Assembly: GCA_045649855.1 (NCBI GenBank)
Contig: JAZRQN010000019.1
Span: forward strand, 1 to 7,016
Direction of reading: 5' to 3'
Origin: URNF01 sp045649855
Lineage (GTDB): Bacteria; Bacillota; Clostridia; Oscillospirales; Acutalibacteraceae
DNA: 7,016 nt
In this document: positions 1 through 4,708 of the stretch, piece after piece
Layout of the letters: each line of letters opens with the position of its first letter
Numbering within the stretch: the first letter of the stretch is position 1
Translations under genes and position numbers: made by a program
The notes under the pieces: model-generated
Database searches by the model: none
The model's input: the letters and a program-made list of their open reading frames with translations, nothing else
What the model was told of the DNA's origin: nothing

Positions 1-70
1 GACGGGTGGCAATCAGAGACTGGTTTGCGTCACGCAGGACAGTCTCTACAAACTGAACTTTTTGTGCCAT
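1..70 (-). CDS. oadA: Sodium-pumping decarboxylase alpha subunit (carboxyltransferase), N-terminal fragment cut by window edge
   Basis: Only the first 23 codons are present, and the gene continues past position 1. The peptide contains ETVLRDANQSLIATR, the N-terminal signature of the carboxyltransferase domain shared by oxaloacetate decarboxylase alpha, pyruvate carboxylase subunit B and transcarboxylase 5S. In that family the Asp of RDAxQS ligates the active-site divalent metal and the Gln contacts the keto acid. The enzyme moves CO2 from a keto acid (oxaloacetate in the best-known case) to biotin for decarboxylation by the membrane beta subunit. The ATG at 68-70 is set by a GGAGGT ribosome binding site at about 79-84. 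oadB and oadG lie upstream on the same strand, which supports the sodium-pump reading over a pyruvate carboxylase. The exact substrate cannot be decided from this fragment, and whether a biotin domain is fused at the C-terminus is unseen. Confidence 0.88.
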   Translation of the reverse strand, partial: MAQKVQFVETVLRDANQSLIATR

Positions 71-123
71 TTTGTATGTAACCTCCATAAATGAATTTAC
101 AATGATTAATTGAAGAAATAACC

Positions 124-142
124 GGGATTTTATTAAAATCCC
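124..142. promoter_or_regulatory. 19-bp perfect palindrome in the oadA leader (candidate operator)
   Basis: The plus strand reads GGGATTTTATTAAAATCCC: two 9-bp half-sites around one central base. It lies about 10-30 bases downstream of the predicted oadA transcription start and about 40 bases upstream of the ribosome binding site. A repressor bound here would block elongation or promoter escape. As RNA it could form an 8-bp hairpin with a 3-base loop, but no U-tract follows, so it is not an intrinsic terminator. The operator role is inference, and I cannot assign the palindrome to a named regulator. Confidence 0.45.
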
Positions 143-159
143 CAATCTTCACCAAATAC

Positions 160-188
160 ATAGTAGCATAAAAAAATGGAAATGTAAA
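160..188 (-). promoter_or_regulatory. Predicted sigma-A promoter for oadA
   Basis: Read on the minus strand, the -35 box TTTACA (183-188) and -10 box TACTAT (160-165) are separated by exactly 17 bp. The -35 matches consensus at 5 of 6 positions and the -10 at 4 of 6. Transcription would start near 153 and give a leader of about 80 bases before the oadA start codon. The site lies just downstream of the 205-239 hairpin, which fits oadA having its own transcription start. Assignment is by pattern only. Confidence 0.6.
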
Positions 189-204
189 TACTTTTTCAGT
201 AAGA

Positions 205-239
205 AAATACCGACTAAGTAATTTTCTTAGTCGGTATTT
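205..239 (-). terminator. Strong hairpin, probable terminator after oadG
   Basis: A perfect 14-bp inverted repeat (205-218 with 226-239) encloses a 7-base loop. On the minus strand the stem starts AAATACCGACTAAG and the second arm ends in TATTT, followed by TCTTACTG, so the U-rich tail is short. It lies 66 bases beyond the oadG stop codon and just before the oadA promoter. This suggests that it ends, or partly ends, the oadB-oadG transcript. The weak tail leaves room for read-through or for a role as an mRNA 3' stabiliser. Confidence 0.6.
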
Positions 240-305
240 CAGGTGTGTGATTATGGTAGGAGCGGGCATTGCGCATCCGTAAAAAGAGGGTTACATAGGA
301 TAACC

Positions 306-464
306 TTACTCAGAGAACAGATAATTGACCAGCTTGGTGGCCAGGATGATCACACCGATGATCACAAAAATCACCAGCATGCCGGTGCCCATGTACTTCA
401 AATTTTCAATGAAGGCCATGGGGTTAAACTCCAGGTTCACAGCGGAATTACTCAAAAACAGCAT
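306..464 (-). CDS. oadG: Sodium-pumping decarboxylase gamma subunit, small membrane anchor protein
   Basis: This 52-residue protein follows oadB directly. Its start codon is 4 bases after the oadB stop. Its ribosome binding site GGAGGT lies inside the last two codons of oadB (Gly-Gly) and the stop-proximal bases, so the two genes are probably translationally coupled. Residues 26-43 form one hydrophobic segment (GTGMLVIFVIIGVIILAT) preceded by NLKYM and followed by KLVNYLFSE. This matches the OadG/MmdD gamma pattern of a short N-terminus, one helix and a Gly-rich helix start. In the family, gamma holds the soluble alpha subunit to the membrane beta subunit. It is shorter than typical OadG (about 80 residues) and lacks the long Pro-rich/His C-terminal tail seen in Klebsiella. 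The gamma assignment rests on size, topology and position; there is no enzymatic motif. Confidence 0.8.
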   Translation of the reverse strand: MLFLSNSAVNLEFNPMAFIENLKYMGTGMLVIFVIIGVIILATKLVNYLFSE

Positions 465-468
465 ATTT

Positions 469-1605
469 TTAACCTCCCATCAGTTTGGCGGCAATATTCA
501 GGATGATACCGCCGGCGATCACGGAAGCGATCTGGCCGGAAACATTGACGCCGATGGAGTGCATCAGCAAAAAGTTCTGGGGATCTTCTTCCAGCGCCAT
601 CTTATGAACGATACGGCCGGACATGGGGAAAGCGGAAATACCGGCTGCGCCGATCATGGGATTGATCTTCTTCTTGGAGAAGACATTCAGCAGCTTGGCA
701 AAGAGCACGCCGCCGGCGGTGTCCACGATAAAGGCGATGAGACCCAGACCCATAATCAGCAGGGTGTCCAGCTGCAGGAATTTGTCAGCGGTCATGTTGA
801 AGGCAACGGAAATGCCCAGGAAAATGGTGATCAGGTTTGCCAGCACATTCTGTGCGGTGGAAGAAAGGCTGTCCAGCACACCGCATTCCCGGATCAGATT
901 GCCGAACATCAAAAAGCCGATCAGAGCGGTTGCCTGGGGAATGATGGCGGAAGCCACCACGGTGATGATGATGGGAAACAGGATCCGGGTCTTTTTGGAC
1001 ACGGACTTCTGCTCATAGGGCATACGGATCTGGCGCTCTTTTTTGGTGGTGAGCAGTTTGATGATAGGCGGCTGGATGATCGGCACCAGCGCCATATATG
1101 AATATGCCGCGACGGTGATAGCACCGTAATACTGCGAGTTGAGTTTATTGGCAACCACGATAGCGGTAGGACCGTCCGCCGCACCGATGATGGCAATGGA
1201 TGCCGCATCGTTTTCGGGGAAGAAAATCGAAGCCGTACACAAGGTAAAGAAAATACCAAACTGCGCCGCCGCACCGAAGATCATCAGTTTCGGGTTGGTG
1301 AGGACAGGACCGAAGTCGATCATCGCGCCGATACCGATAAACAGAATGAGGGGGAACAACTCGTTGGCGATGCCTGCATCAAATAACACGCTCAAAGCGC
1401 CGCGTTCGGTCTCACCGTTTGAAAGTAACTGATCGACCGCACCTGAAAACGGCAGGTTGACCAGGATGGCACCAAAGCCGATGGGCAATAACAAAGTGGG
1501 TTCCATTTCTTTTTTGATGGCCAGATAGATGAGTATACCGCCGATTGCCCACATTACCAGATGTTGCCACTGGATCTGCAGAAGATTTTCATACAAAATT
1601 TCCAT
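469..1605 (-). CDS. oadB: Sodium ion-translocating decarboxylase beta subunit
   Basis: This 378-residue polytopic membrane protein carries out decarboxylation of carboxybiotin coupled to Na+ export in the OAD/MMD/GCD pump family. Hallmarks are a first helix near residues 16-30, GIGAMIDFGP (91-100), GAADGPTAIVVANK (141-154) with the family's essential Asp at 144, NPMIGAAGISAFPMSGR (315-331), and the last conserved segment NVSGQIASVIAGG (354-366) with Asn and Ser residues implicated in Na+ binding. Length and motif order fit a complete subunit. The ATG at 1603-1605 follows an AAAGGAG ribosome binding site. oadG and oadA lie downstream, so this is the membrane core of a biotin-dependent pump. 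Sequence alone does not separate the oxaloacetate, methylmalonyl-CoA and glutaconyl-CoA versions. The oadA start downstream favours the oxaloacetate type. Expression is probably controlled by the structured leader and terminator between 1645 and 1775. Confidence 0.95.
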   Translation of the reverse strand: MEILYENLLQIQWQHLVMWAIGGILIYLAIKKEMEPTLLLPIGFGAILVNLPFSGAVDQLLSNGETERGALSVLFDAGIANELFPLILFIGIGAMIDFGPVLTNPKLMIFGAAAQFGIFFTLCTASIFFPENDAASIAIIGAADGPTAIVVANKLNSQYYGAITVAAYSYMALVPIIQPPIIKLLTTKKERQIRMPYEQKSVSKKTRILFPIIITVVASAIIPQATALIGFLMFGNLIRECGVLDSLSSTAQNVLANLITIFLGISVAFNMTADKFLQLDTLLIMGLGLIAFIVDTAGGVLFAKLLNVFSKKKINPMIGAAGISAFPMSGRIVHKMALEEDPQNFLLMHSIGVNVSGQIASVIAGGIILNIAAKLMGG

Positions 1606-1644
1606 AACGTACTCCTTTACAGAATATGAATATATGTATATATT

Positions 1645-1687
1645 AAAAAAAGACTCTTATCGCGACGAAAATCGCAATAAGAGTCTT
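1645..1687 (-). terminator. Intrinsic terminator in the oadB leader (riboswitch expression platform)
   Basis: On the minus strand, 1687-1672 pairs with 1665-1650 in a 16-bp stem with one U-G wobble, a 6-base loop (TTTTCG) and a run of T down to 1645. The stem starts AAGACTCTTAT and returns as ATAAGAGTCTT. It lies about 40 bases before the oadB start codon and downstream of the oadB promoter, so it works as an attenuator for oadB. Its first arm reuses bases 1678-1687, which also form the 3' strand of the aptamer junction and stem P1. The two structures are therefore mutually exclusive. Confidence 0.85.
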
Positions 1688-1775
1688 ACTTTTTCATACA
1701 AACAGCGGGTCAAAAAGACCGATATGACGCCGTAAGTCGCGAGGGATACAATCCCGCGCAAGTTACTCCCTCTTA
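1678..1775 (-). promoter_or_regulatory. yybP-ykoY-like (Mn2+) riboswitch aptamer upstream of oadB
   Basis: Stem P1 pairs TAAGAG (1775-1770) with CTCTTA (1683-1678). The bases next to it are GGAGTAAC (1769-1762) and GTAAGA (1689-1684). As I recall the Lactococcus lactis yybP-ykoY RNA, the same places read GGAGUAGC and GCAAGA. The only differences are a paired change (GC with GC becoming AC with GT), so pairing is kept. A P2 hairpin follows (GCG and GGGAT with ATCCC and CGC, 1759-1739). The second leg has ACGG (1733-1730) pairing CTGT (1705-1702), an internal loop with the conserved CGTCA (1729-1725) facing CG, and GGTC-GACC closed by five U. The optional fourth helix appears to be missing. The class senses Mn2+ through two docked loops. 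The overlap with the terminator predicts an ON switch. Assignment is from memory of the family, not a covariance-model search. Confidence 0.78.
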
Positions 1776-1804
1776 AAGGAAATATATTCAATTTGGGCAA
1801 ACCT

Positions 1805-1833
1805 ATTCTAGCACACCCTTTTCAAAATAGCAA
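1805..1833 (-). promoter_or_regulatory. Predicted sigma-A promoter for the oadB leader
   Basis: On the minus strand, TTGCTA (1828-1833) and TAGAAT (1805-1810) are separated by 17 bp. The -10 matches consensus at 5 of 6 positions and the -35 at 4 of 6. Transcription would start near 1798, about 23 bases before stem P1 of the riboswitch, giving a leader of roughly 190 bases. The promoter begins just after the tatD stop codon. Confidence 0.65.
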
Positions 1834-1841
1834 GAAAAAAA

Positions 1842-2606
1842 TTATATTCCAAACAAGCGTCTTGTATTTTCTGCGGTGATGCGCAACACCTCTTCGGTTT
1901 CCAGCGAGCGCAATTCGGCAATTTTTGCCGCCGCATACGGAATCAGGGTGGAATCGCATCGCTTTCCGCGAAACGGCACGGGCGCCATATACGGCGCATC
2001 CGTTTCGAGCAGCAAGCGGTCAAGCGGTACTGCCGCCGCCACTTCCACCGGCACGCGGGCGTTTTTAAAGGTTACCACACCGCCCAGTCCGATGTACATA
2101 CCCAGATCCATTACCTCGCGCATGGTTTCCACACTGCCCGAGAAGCAATGCACCACGCCGCGCGGACGGTATTTGCGAAGCAATGACAGCGTATCCGCGT
2201 GCGCTTCGCGATCGTGCACGATGACGGGCAGATCGTGCGCTTTTGCGATCTCCAGCTGTTTTTCGAACACCGCCAGCTGCTTATCTTTGGGACATGCATC
2301 TTCCCAGTAGTAGTCCAGACCGATCTCGCCGACTGCCACTGTTTTGTTATACTGCAAAAAGGGGAGGAGTGCCGTCTCCAGTGTATTCACGTCCACCGCC
2401 CCTGCCTGTTCGGGATGTACACCTGCCGCCATATAGAAAAACGGGTGTTGCTCACACAGCGCCCTCGAACGCTCGGCACTGGCAAGACAATCGGCGCAGT
2501 TGATCACGCCCACCACGCCGTTTTTCTGCAGGGAGGCGATGACGGTGTCGCGGTCTTCTTCAAACGCACCTGCATCATAGTGCGCGTGTGAATCAAAAAT
2601 CTCCAT
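1842..2606 (-). CDS. tatD: TatD family metal-dependent deoxyribonuclease
   Basis: This 254-residue protein spans a complete TatD fold, a TIM-barrel metallohydrolase of the amidohydrolase superfamily. Metal-site motifs appear in order: DSHAH (His7, His9), AGVHPE (61-66), AVGEIGLDYYW (91-101, Glu94), VIVHDREAH (His131), HCFSGS (His153), and LETDAPYMAP (Asp203). The family acts as 3'-5' exonuclease or DNA repair nuclease in the cytoplasm; substrates for this copy are unknown. I chose the ATG at 2604-2606 because GAGG lies 6 bases upstream and MEIFDSHAHYD is the normal family start. An earlier in-frame ATG would put ten extra residues inside the terminator hairpin. The gene starts only 14 bases after that terminator, so its promoter is not obvious. 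No strong terminator follows the stop codon. TatD often sits near metS or ksgA in Firmicutes; here it is a stand-alone gene. Confidence 0.95.
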   Translation of the reverse strand: MEIFDSHAHYDAGAFEEDRDTVIASLQKNGVVGVINCADCLASAERSRALCEQHPFFYMAAGVHPEQAGAVDVNTLETALLPFLQYNKTVAVGEIGLDYYWEDACPKDKQLAVFEKQLEIAKAHDLPVIVHDREAHADTLSLLRKYRPRGVVHCFSGSVETMREVMDLGMYIGLGGVVTFKNARVPVEVAAAVPLDRLLLETDAPYMAPVPFRGKRCDSTLIPYAAAKIAELRSLETEEVLRITAENTRRLFGI

Positions 2607-2620
2607 ATAAAACCTCACAA

Positions 2621-2651
2621 AAAAAGCGCGCAACAACGTTGCGCGCTTTTT
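2621..2651 (-). terminator. Strong intrinsic terminator after ptsH
   Basis: A perfect 14-bp stem (2621-2634 with 2638-2651) has a GC-rich core GCGCGCAAC and a 3-base loop. On the minus strand it ends in a run of seven T. It lies 9 bases past the ptsH stop codon. Both flanks are A/T runs, so it could also stop plus-strand transcription. The tatD ribosome binding site starts just after the U-tract. Confidence 0.9.
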
Positions 2652-2660
2652 ATCACATCA

Positions 2661-2924
2661 TTACTCGGCGAAACCGGATTCTACCAGTTCAACCAAACCG
2701 GCAACGGCCTCTTCCTCGTCAGCGCCGTCCGCGATGATGCGGATAGCGGTACCACCGACGATACCGAGAGACAGAACGCCAAGCAGGCTCTTCGCGTTGA
2801 CGCGGCGATCCTCTTTTTCAACCCAGATGGAGGATTTGAAACCGTTTGCCTTCTGAATGAAGAAGGTTGCCGGACGAGCATGCAGACCAACCTGATTTTG
2901 TACCATAACGTCTTTAACACACAT
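2661..2924 (-). CDS. ptsH: HPr phosphocarrier protein of the PTS
   Basis: This 87-residue protein has normal HPr length. VGLHARPAT places the phosphorylated His at residue 15, and VNAKSLLGVLSLGI places the regulatory Ser at residue 46, both at the standard family positions. HPr passes phosphate from enzyme I (via His15) to sugar-specific EIIA domains. In low-GC Gram-positives, Ser46 is phosphorylated by HPr kinase and the product acts with CcpA in catabolite control. Having His15 rules out Crh. The ATG at 2922-2924 follows AAAGGAG by 9 bases. No ptsI is next to it, so it is a stand-alone gene with its own promoter (2983-3010) and terminator (2621-2651). The tail has normal charge and length, and nothing suggests truncation. 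Confidence 0.95.
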   Translation of the reverse strand: MCVKDVMVQNQVGLHARPATFFIQKANGFKSSIWVEKEDRRVNAKSLLGVLSLGIVGGTAIRIIADGADEEEAVAGLVELVESGFAE

Positions 2925-2971
2925 AGCGAAAAGCTCCTTTACTCTGCCGAAAATTCAGTTTGTGTATAAAA

Positions 2972-2987
2972 ATACTGATATTAGTAT
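2972..2987. repeat. Imperfect 16-bp palindrome over the ptsH -10 region
   Basis: The plus strand reads ATACTGATATTAGTAT, symmetric except for one mismatched pair. It overlaps part of the -10 box (2983-2988) and the predicted transcription start. A bound protein here would block transcription of ptsH. The sequence is very A/T-rich, so chance symmetry is quite possible. Confidence 0.25.
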
Positions 2988-3010
2988 ACCATAAAATTAT
3001 GTTTCGTCAA
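2983..3010 (-). promoter_or_regulatory. Predicted extended -10 promoter for ptsH
   Basis: On the minus strand, TTGACG (3005-3010) is followed after 16 bp by TATACT (2983-2988). The bases before the -10 give TGG, forming the extended -10 motif TGnTATACT that offsets the short spacer. The start would be near 2976, about 50 bases before the ptsH start codon. Confidence 0.65.
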
Positions 3011-3076
3011 TGCATTTGGTGCGCGAAAAAGCAGTTTTTTTGCAATTTCGGTCGAATGACGATTTTGGGGGTATCC

Positions 3077-3094
3077 GCTAAAATCGATTTCAGC
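3077..3094. repeat. 18-bp near-perfect palindrome in the trmD-ptsH gap
   Basis: GCTAAAATCGATTTCAGC is symmetric at 16 of 18 positions; only the fourth base from each end is unpaired. It lies about 65 bp upstream of the ptsH -35 box. It could be a protein-binding site. No U-tract follows it on either strand, so it is not a terminator. The rest of the 210-bp gap shows no further structure apart from the ptsH promoter and the hairpin at the trmD stop. Confidence 0.25.
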
Positions 3095-3124
3095 AATTTT
3101 ACCAAATCTTGTGGAAAACTTTCA

Positions 3125-3146
3125 TACGAAGTGTTTACACTTCGTA
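3125..3146 (-). repeat. Hairpin with the trmD stop codon in its loop
   Basis: TACGAAGTGT (3125-3134) and ACACTTCGTA (3137-3146) are perfect inverted 10-mers. The trmD TAA (3135-3137) lies at the apex. No U-tract follows on the minus strand (next bases TGAAAG), so it is a poor intrinsic terminator. It may instead protect the operon's 3' end. Confidence 0.6.
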
Positions 3147-3869
3147 GCCGTTTTCACGCAAAAACGCGCGATCCTGATCGGTCAGTTCCGCTGCTTCCAA
3201 CATATCGGGGCGGTGCTTGGCGGTACGCAACAGGGATTGCTCGTGTCGCCATTTGCGGATGTTTTCGTGGTGTCCCGACAGCAGAATTTCGGGGATAGCG
3301 CGCCCCTCCCATTCGGCAGGACGGGTATACTGCGGATATTCGAGCAATCCTGCGTAGTGGCTTTCCTCGGTATAGCATTCCTCGTCGGACAACACACCGG
3401 GCACCATACGCGCCACGCAGTCAATGAGGGTGAGCGCAGGCAGTTCGCCACCTGTCAGCACGTAATCGCCGACAGAGATCTGCTCGTCCACCAATGCTTC
3501 CAGTACGCGCTCGTCCACGCCCTCGTAATGTCCGCACAACACGCACACGTTGGGGAGTTTGGACAGTTCTTTGGCGCGGCTTTGGGTGAGGGTCTTACCC
3601 TGCGGAGACATATAAATGAGGTGCGGTCTTGCACCTGCATCCTCGCAGATCGCTTTGAAACAATCGGCAATCGGCTGTGCATACATCACAAGGCCTTTGC
3701 CGCCACCGTACGGGTAGTCGTCCACCTGCATCTGTTTGTTGGTGGTGTATTGTCTGATCTGGTGGCAATGCACCTCGATCGCACCTTTTTTCTGCGCCCT
3801 GCCGATAATGCTTTCGCCCAAAACGGTTTCGCACATCTCGGGGAACAGGGTCATCACATCAAATCTCAT
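3135..3869 (-). CDS. trmD: tRNA (guanine37-N1)-methyltransferase
   Basis: This 244-residue protein uses AdoMet to methylate G37 next to the anticodon of tRNAs reading CNN codons, which prevents +1 frameshifting. It is a SPOUT (trefoil-knot) enzyme acting as a dimer. Motifs seen are MRFDVMTLFPEM at the start, DDYPYGGGKGLVM (50-62), YMSPQG (86-91), CGHYEGVDER (112-121), ISVGDYVLTGGELPAL (131-146), GLLEYPQYTRP (174-184) and LLSGHH (196-201). Position 169, the catalytic Asp in Escherichia coli numbering, is Glu here (context TEESH). The conserved Arg154 is kept. Its ATG overlaps the rimM TGA by one base, so the two are probably translationally coupled. It is the last gene of the operon. The expected next gene, rplS, is missing, and the stop codon sits in a hairpin. 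Confidence 0.97.
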   Translation of the reverse strand: MRFDVMTLFPEMCETVLGESIIGRAQKKGAIEVHCHQIRQYTTNKQMQVDDYPYGGGKGLVMYAQPIADCFKAICEDAGARPHLIYMSPQGKTLTQSRAKELSKLPNVCVLCGHYEGVDERVLEALVDEQISVGDYVLTGGELPALTLIDCVARMVPGVLSDEECYTEESHYAGLLEYPQYTRPAEWEGRAIPEILLSGHHENIRKWRHEQSLLRTAKHRPDMLEAAELTDQDRAFLRENGYEV

Positions 3870-4378
3870 CAGTCAAACAATCCTTCCATCACGCGGATCG
3901 TGATACCGTCTCCCTCGGGTTCCACCGACTGAATGATGTCGGGGATGGCAGGGATGAGCACCAGTTTGCCGTCGGCTGTCTTCATGTGGTAAATGTCCGA
4001 AGCGCCCGTGTTGGTAACGTCCACCACGGTGCCGTACACTTCGCCCGACTCTGCATCTTTCACAGCCAGTCCGATGAGATCGCAGATGAAATATCTGCCC
4101 TTCTCCAGTTTCAGATCCCGACGGGCGGCATAAAACACCTGTCCGCGCCAGGTGGCAGCGGTGGTGGCATCGTTGACACCTTCCACTTTGACCAACACCA
4201 CGCGTCCGTGTGGACGGCTTTTGACCTTCACTTTTTTGGTGCCGTCCTTGTCCAGATACAGCGTTTTCAAACCGCAGAACACGGCGGCGTTGTCGCACCA
4301 GGGTTGCACACGCAGTTCACCTGCGATGCCGTGGGTGCTGACCGCTTCGCCGATCTCTAAAAATTGTTGCAAAGCCAT
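3869..4378 (-). CDS. rimM: Ribosome maturation factor RimM
   Basis: This 169-residue protein binds ribosomal protein S19 and helps 30S head assembly. The N-terminal domain shows the RimM signature IGEAVSTHGIAGELRV (9-24), and a PRC-barrel domain runs from about residue 94 (GRYFICDLIGLAV) through NTGASDIY (123-130) to LIPAIPDIIQSV (141-152). I chose the ATG at 4376-4378 because GGAGGAA lies 6 bases upstream and MALQQFLEIG is the normal family start. A longer frame would begin inside the upstream hairpin. The gene overlaps trmD by one base (TGATG). A terminator-like hairpin lies just upstream (4398-4431), so rimM and trmD may be expressed at a lower level than the ribosomal protein gene earlier in the operon. 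Confidence 0.95.
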   Translation of the reverse strand: MALQQFLEIGEAVSTHGIAGELRVQPWCDNAAVFCGLKTLYLDKDGTKKVKVKSRPHGRVVLVKVEGVNDATTAATWRGQVFYAARRDLKLEKGRYFICDLIGLAVKDAESGEVYGTVVDVTNTGASDIYHMKTADGKLVLIPAIPDIIQSVEPEGDGITIRVMEGLFD

Positions 4379-4397
4379 TACACGTTCCTCCAACAGA

Positions 4398-4431
4398 AAA
4401 AGGGTCAAGTCGCAAGCGATTTGACCCTTTT
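4398..4431 (-). terminator. Terminator-like hairpin (attenuator) between khpA and rimM
   Basis: Sixteen-base arms (4398-4413 and 4416-4431) pair with a single mismatch, giving about 15 bp around a CAAG-type loop. The core is GGGTCAA with TTGACCC, and the minus-strand exit is a run of five T followed by CTG. It lies 17 bases after the khpA stop and just before the rimM ribosome binding site. Because rimM and trmD have no promoter between, it most likely causes partial termination or marks an RNA processing site. Confidence 0.65.
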
Positions 4432-4448
4432 GGCGTCGTTTTTTGAGA

Positions 4449-4682
4449 TCAATCGATCTCCACAGCGACTTTCACTTCTTTACGGGTAGCCGCGGCACGC
4501 ATCACAGTGCGCATTGCTTTGGCGATTCGTCCCTGCTTGCCGATCACGCGACCCATATCGTCGGGTGCAACATGCAGGTGATATACGACCGTTCCGTCTT
4601 CGGCGGCCGCATCTTCTTCCACCGTCACAGCGGACGGGTCCTCGACCAGTCCCTGCGCGATGGTGATTAACAGTTCTTTCAT
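4449..4682 (-). CDS. khpA: KH-domain RNA-binding protein KhpA (YlqC family)
   Basis: This 77-residue protein has one KH domain with the RNA-binding loop GKQG at 48-51 (MGRVIGKQGRIAKAMRTVMRAAA, 43-65). Family members (KhpA/YlqC, UPF0109) bind RNA, often as a pair with KhpB/Jag, and affect cell division and sRNA-linked control in Gram-positives. Length and place between rpsP and rimM are classic for Firmicutes. The start is the ATG at 4680-4682, preceded by AAAGGA seven bases upstream. A longer frame overlapping rpsP was rejected. The spacer to the rpsP stop is 26 bases, consistent with one transcript. The protein has an acidic linker (EEDAAAEDG, 22-30) between the first strand region and the KH core. 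Confidence 0.93.
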   Translation of the reverse strand: MKELLITIAQGLVEDPSAVTVEEDAAAEDGTVVYHLHVAPDDMGRVIGKQGRIAKAMRTVMRAAATRKEVKVAVEID

Positions 4683-4708
4683 CGCGAGATCCTTTCCGAG
4701 ACGGTCAA

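Noticed and set aside
289..305. GGTTA/TAACC hairpin right after the oadG stop with a following CTCTTTTT tract
   Set aside because: Only 5 bp with a 7-base loop; too weak to call a terminator, and a stronger hairpin lies at 205-239.
325..1101. Long plus-strand open frame (258 codons) opposite oadB and oadG
   Set aside because: It is antisense to well-supported membrane subunits, its product is His/Gly/Gln-rich as expected for a shadow frame, and it has no ribosome binding site.
1835..1865. ACAAG/CTTGT stem and T-run at the tatD end as a terminator
   Set aside because: The 5-bp stem is inside the coding region and 13 bases away from the T-run, so it does not form a proper terminator.
2607..2636. 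Upstream in-frame start for tatD (ten extra residues)
   Set aside because: It would lie in the ptsH terminator stem; the ATG at 2604-2606 has a ribosome binding site and the standard TatD opening.
3111..3932. Plus-strand open frame of 273 codons across trmD
   Set aside because: Antisense to trmD with all TrmD motifs intact on the other strand; composition is shadow-like and no promoter or ribosome binding site is visible.
4379..4408. Longer start for rimM
   Set aside because: It would begin in the 4398-4431 hairpin and lacks a ribosome binding site; the chosen ATG has GGAGGAA 6 bases upstream.
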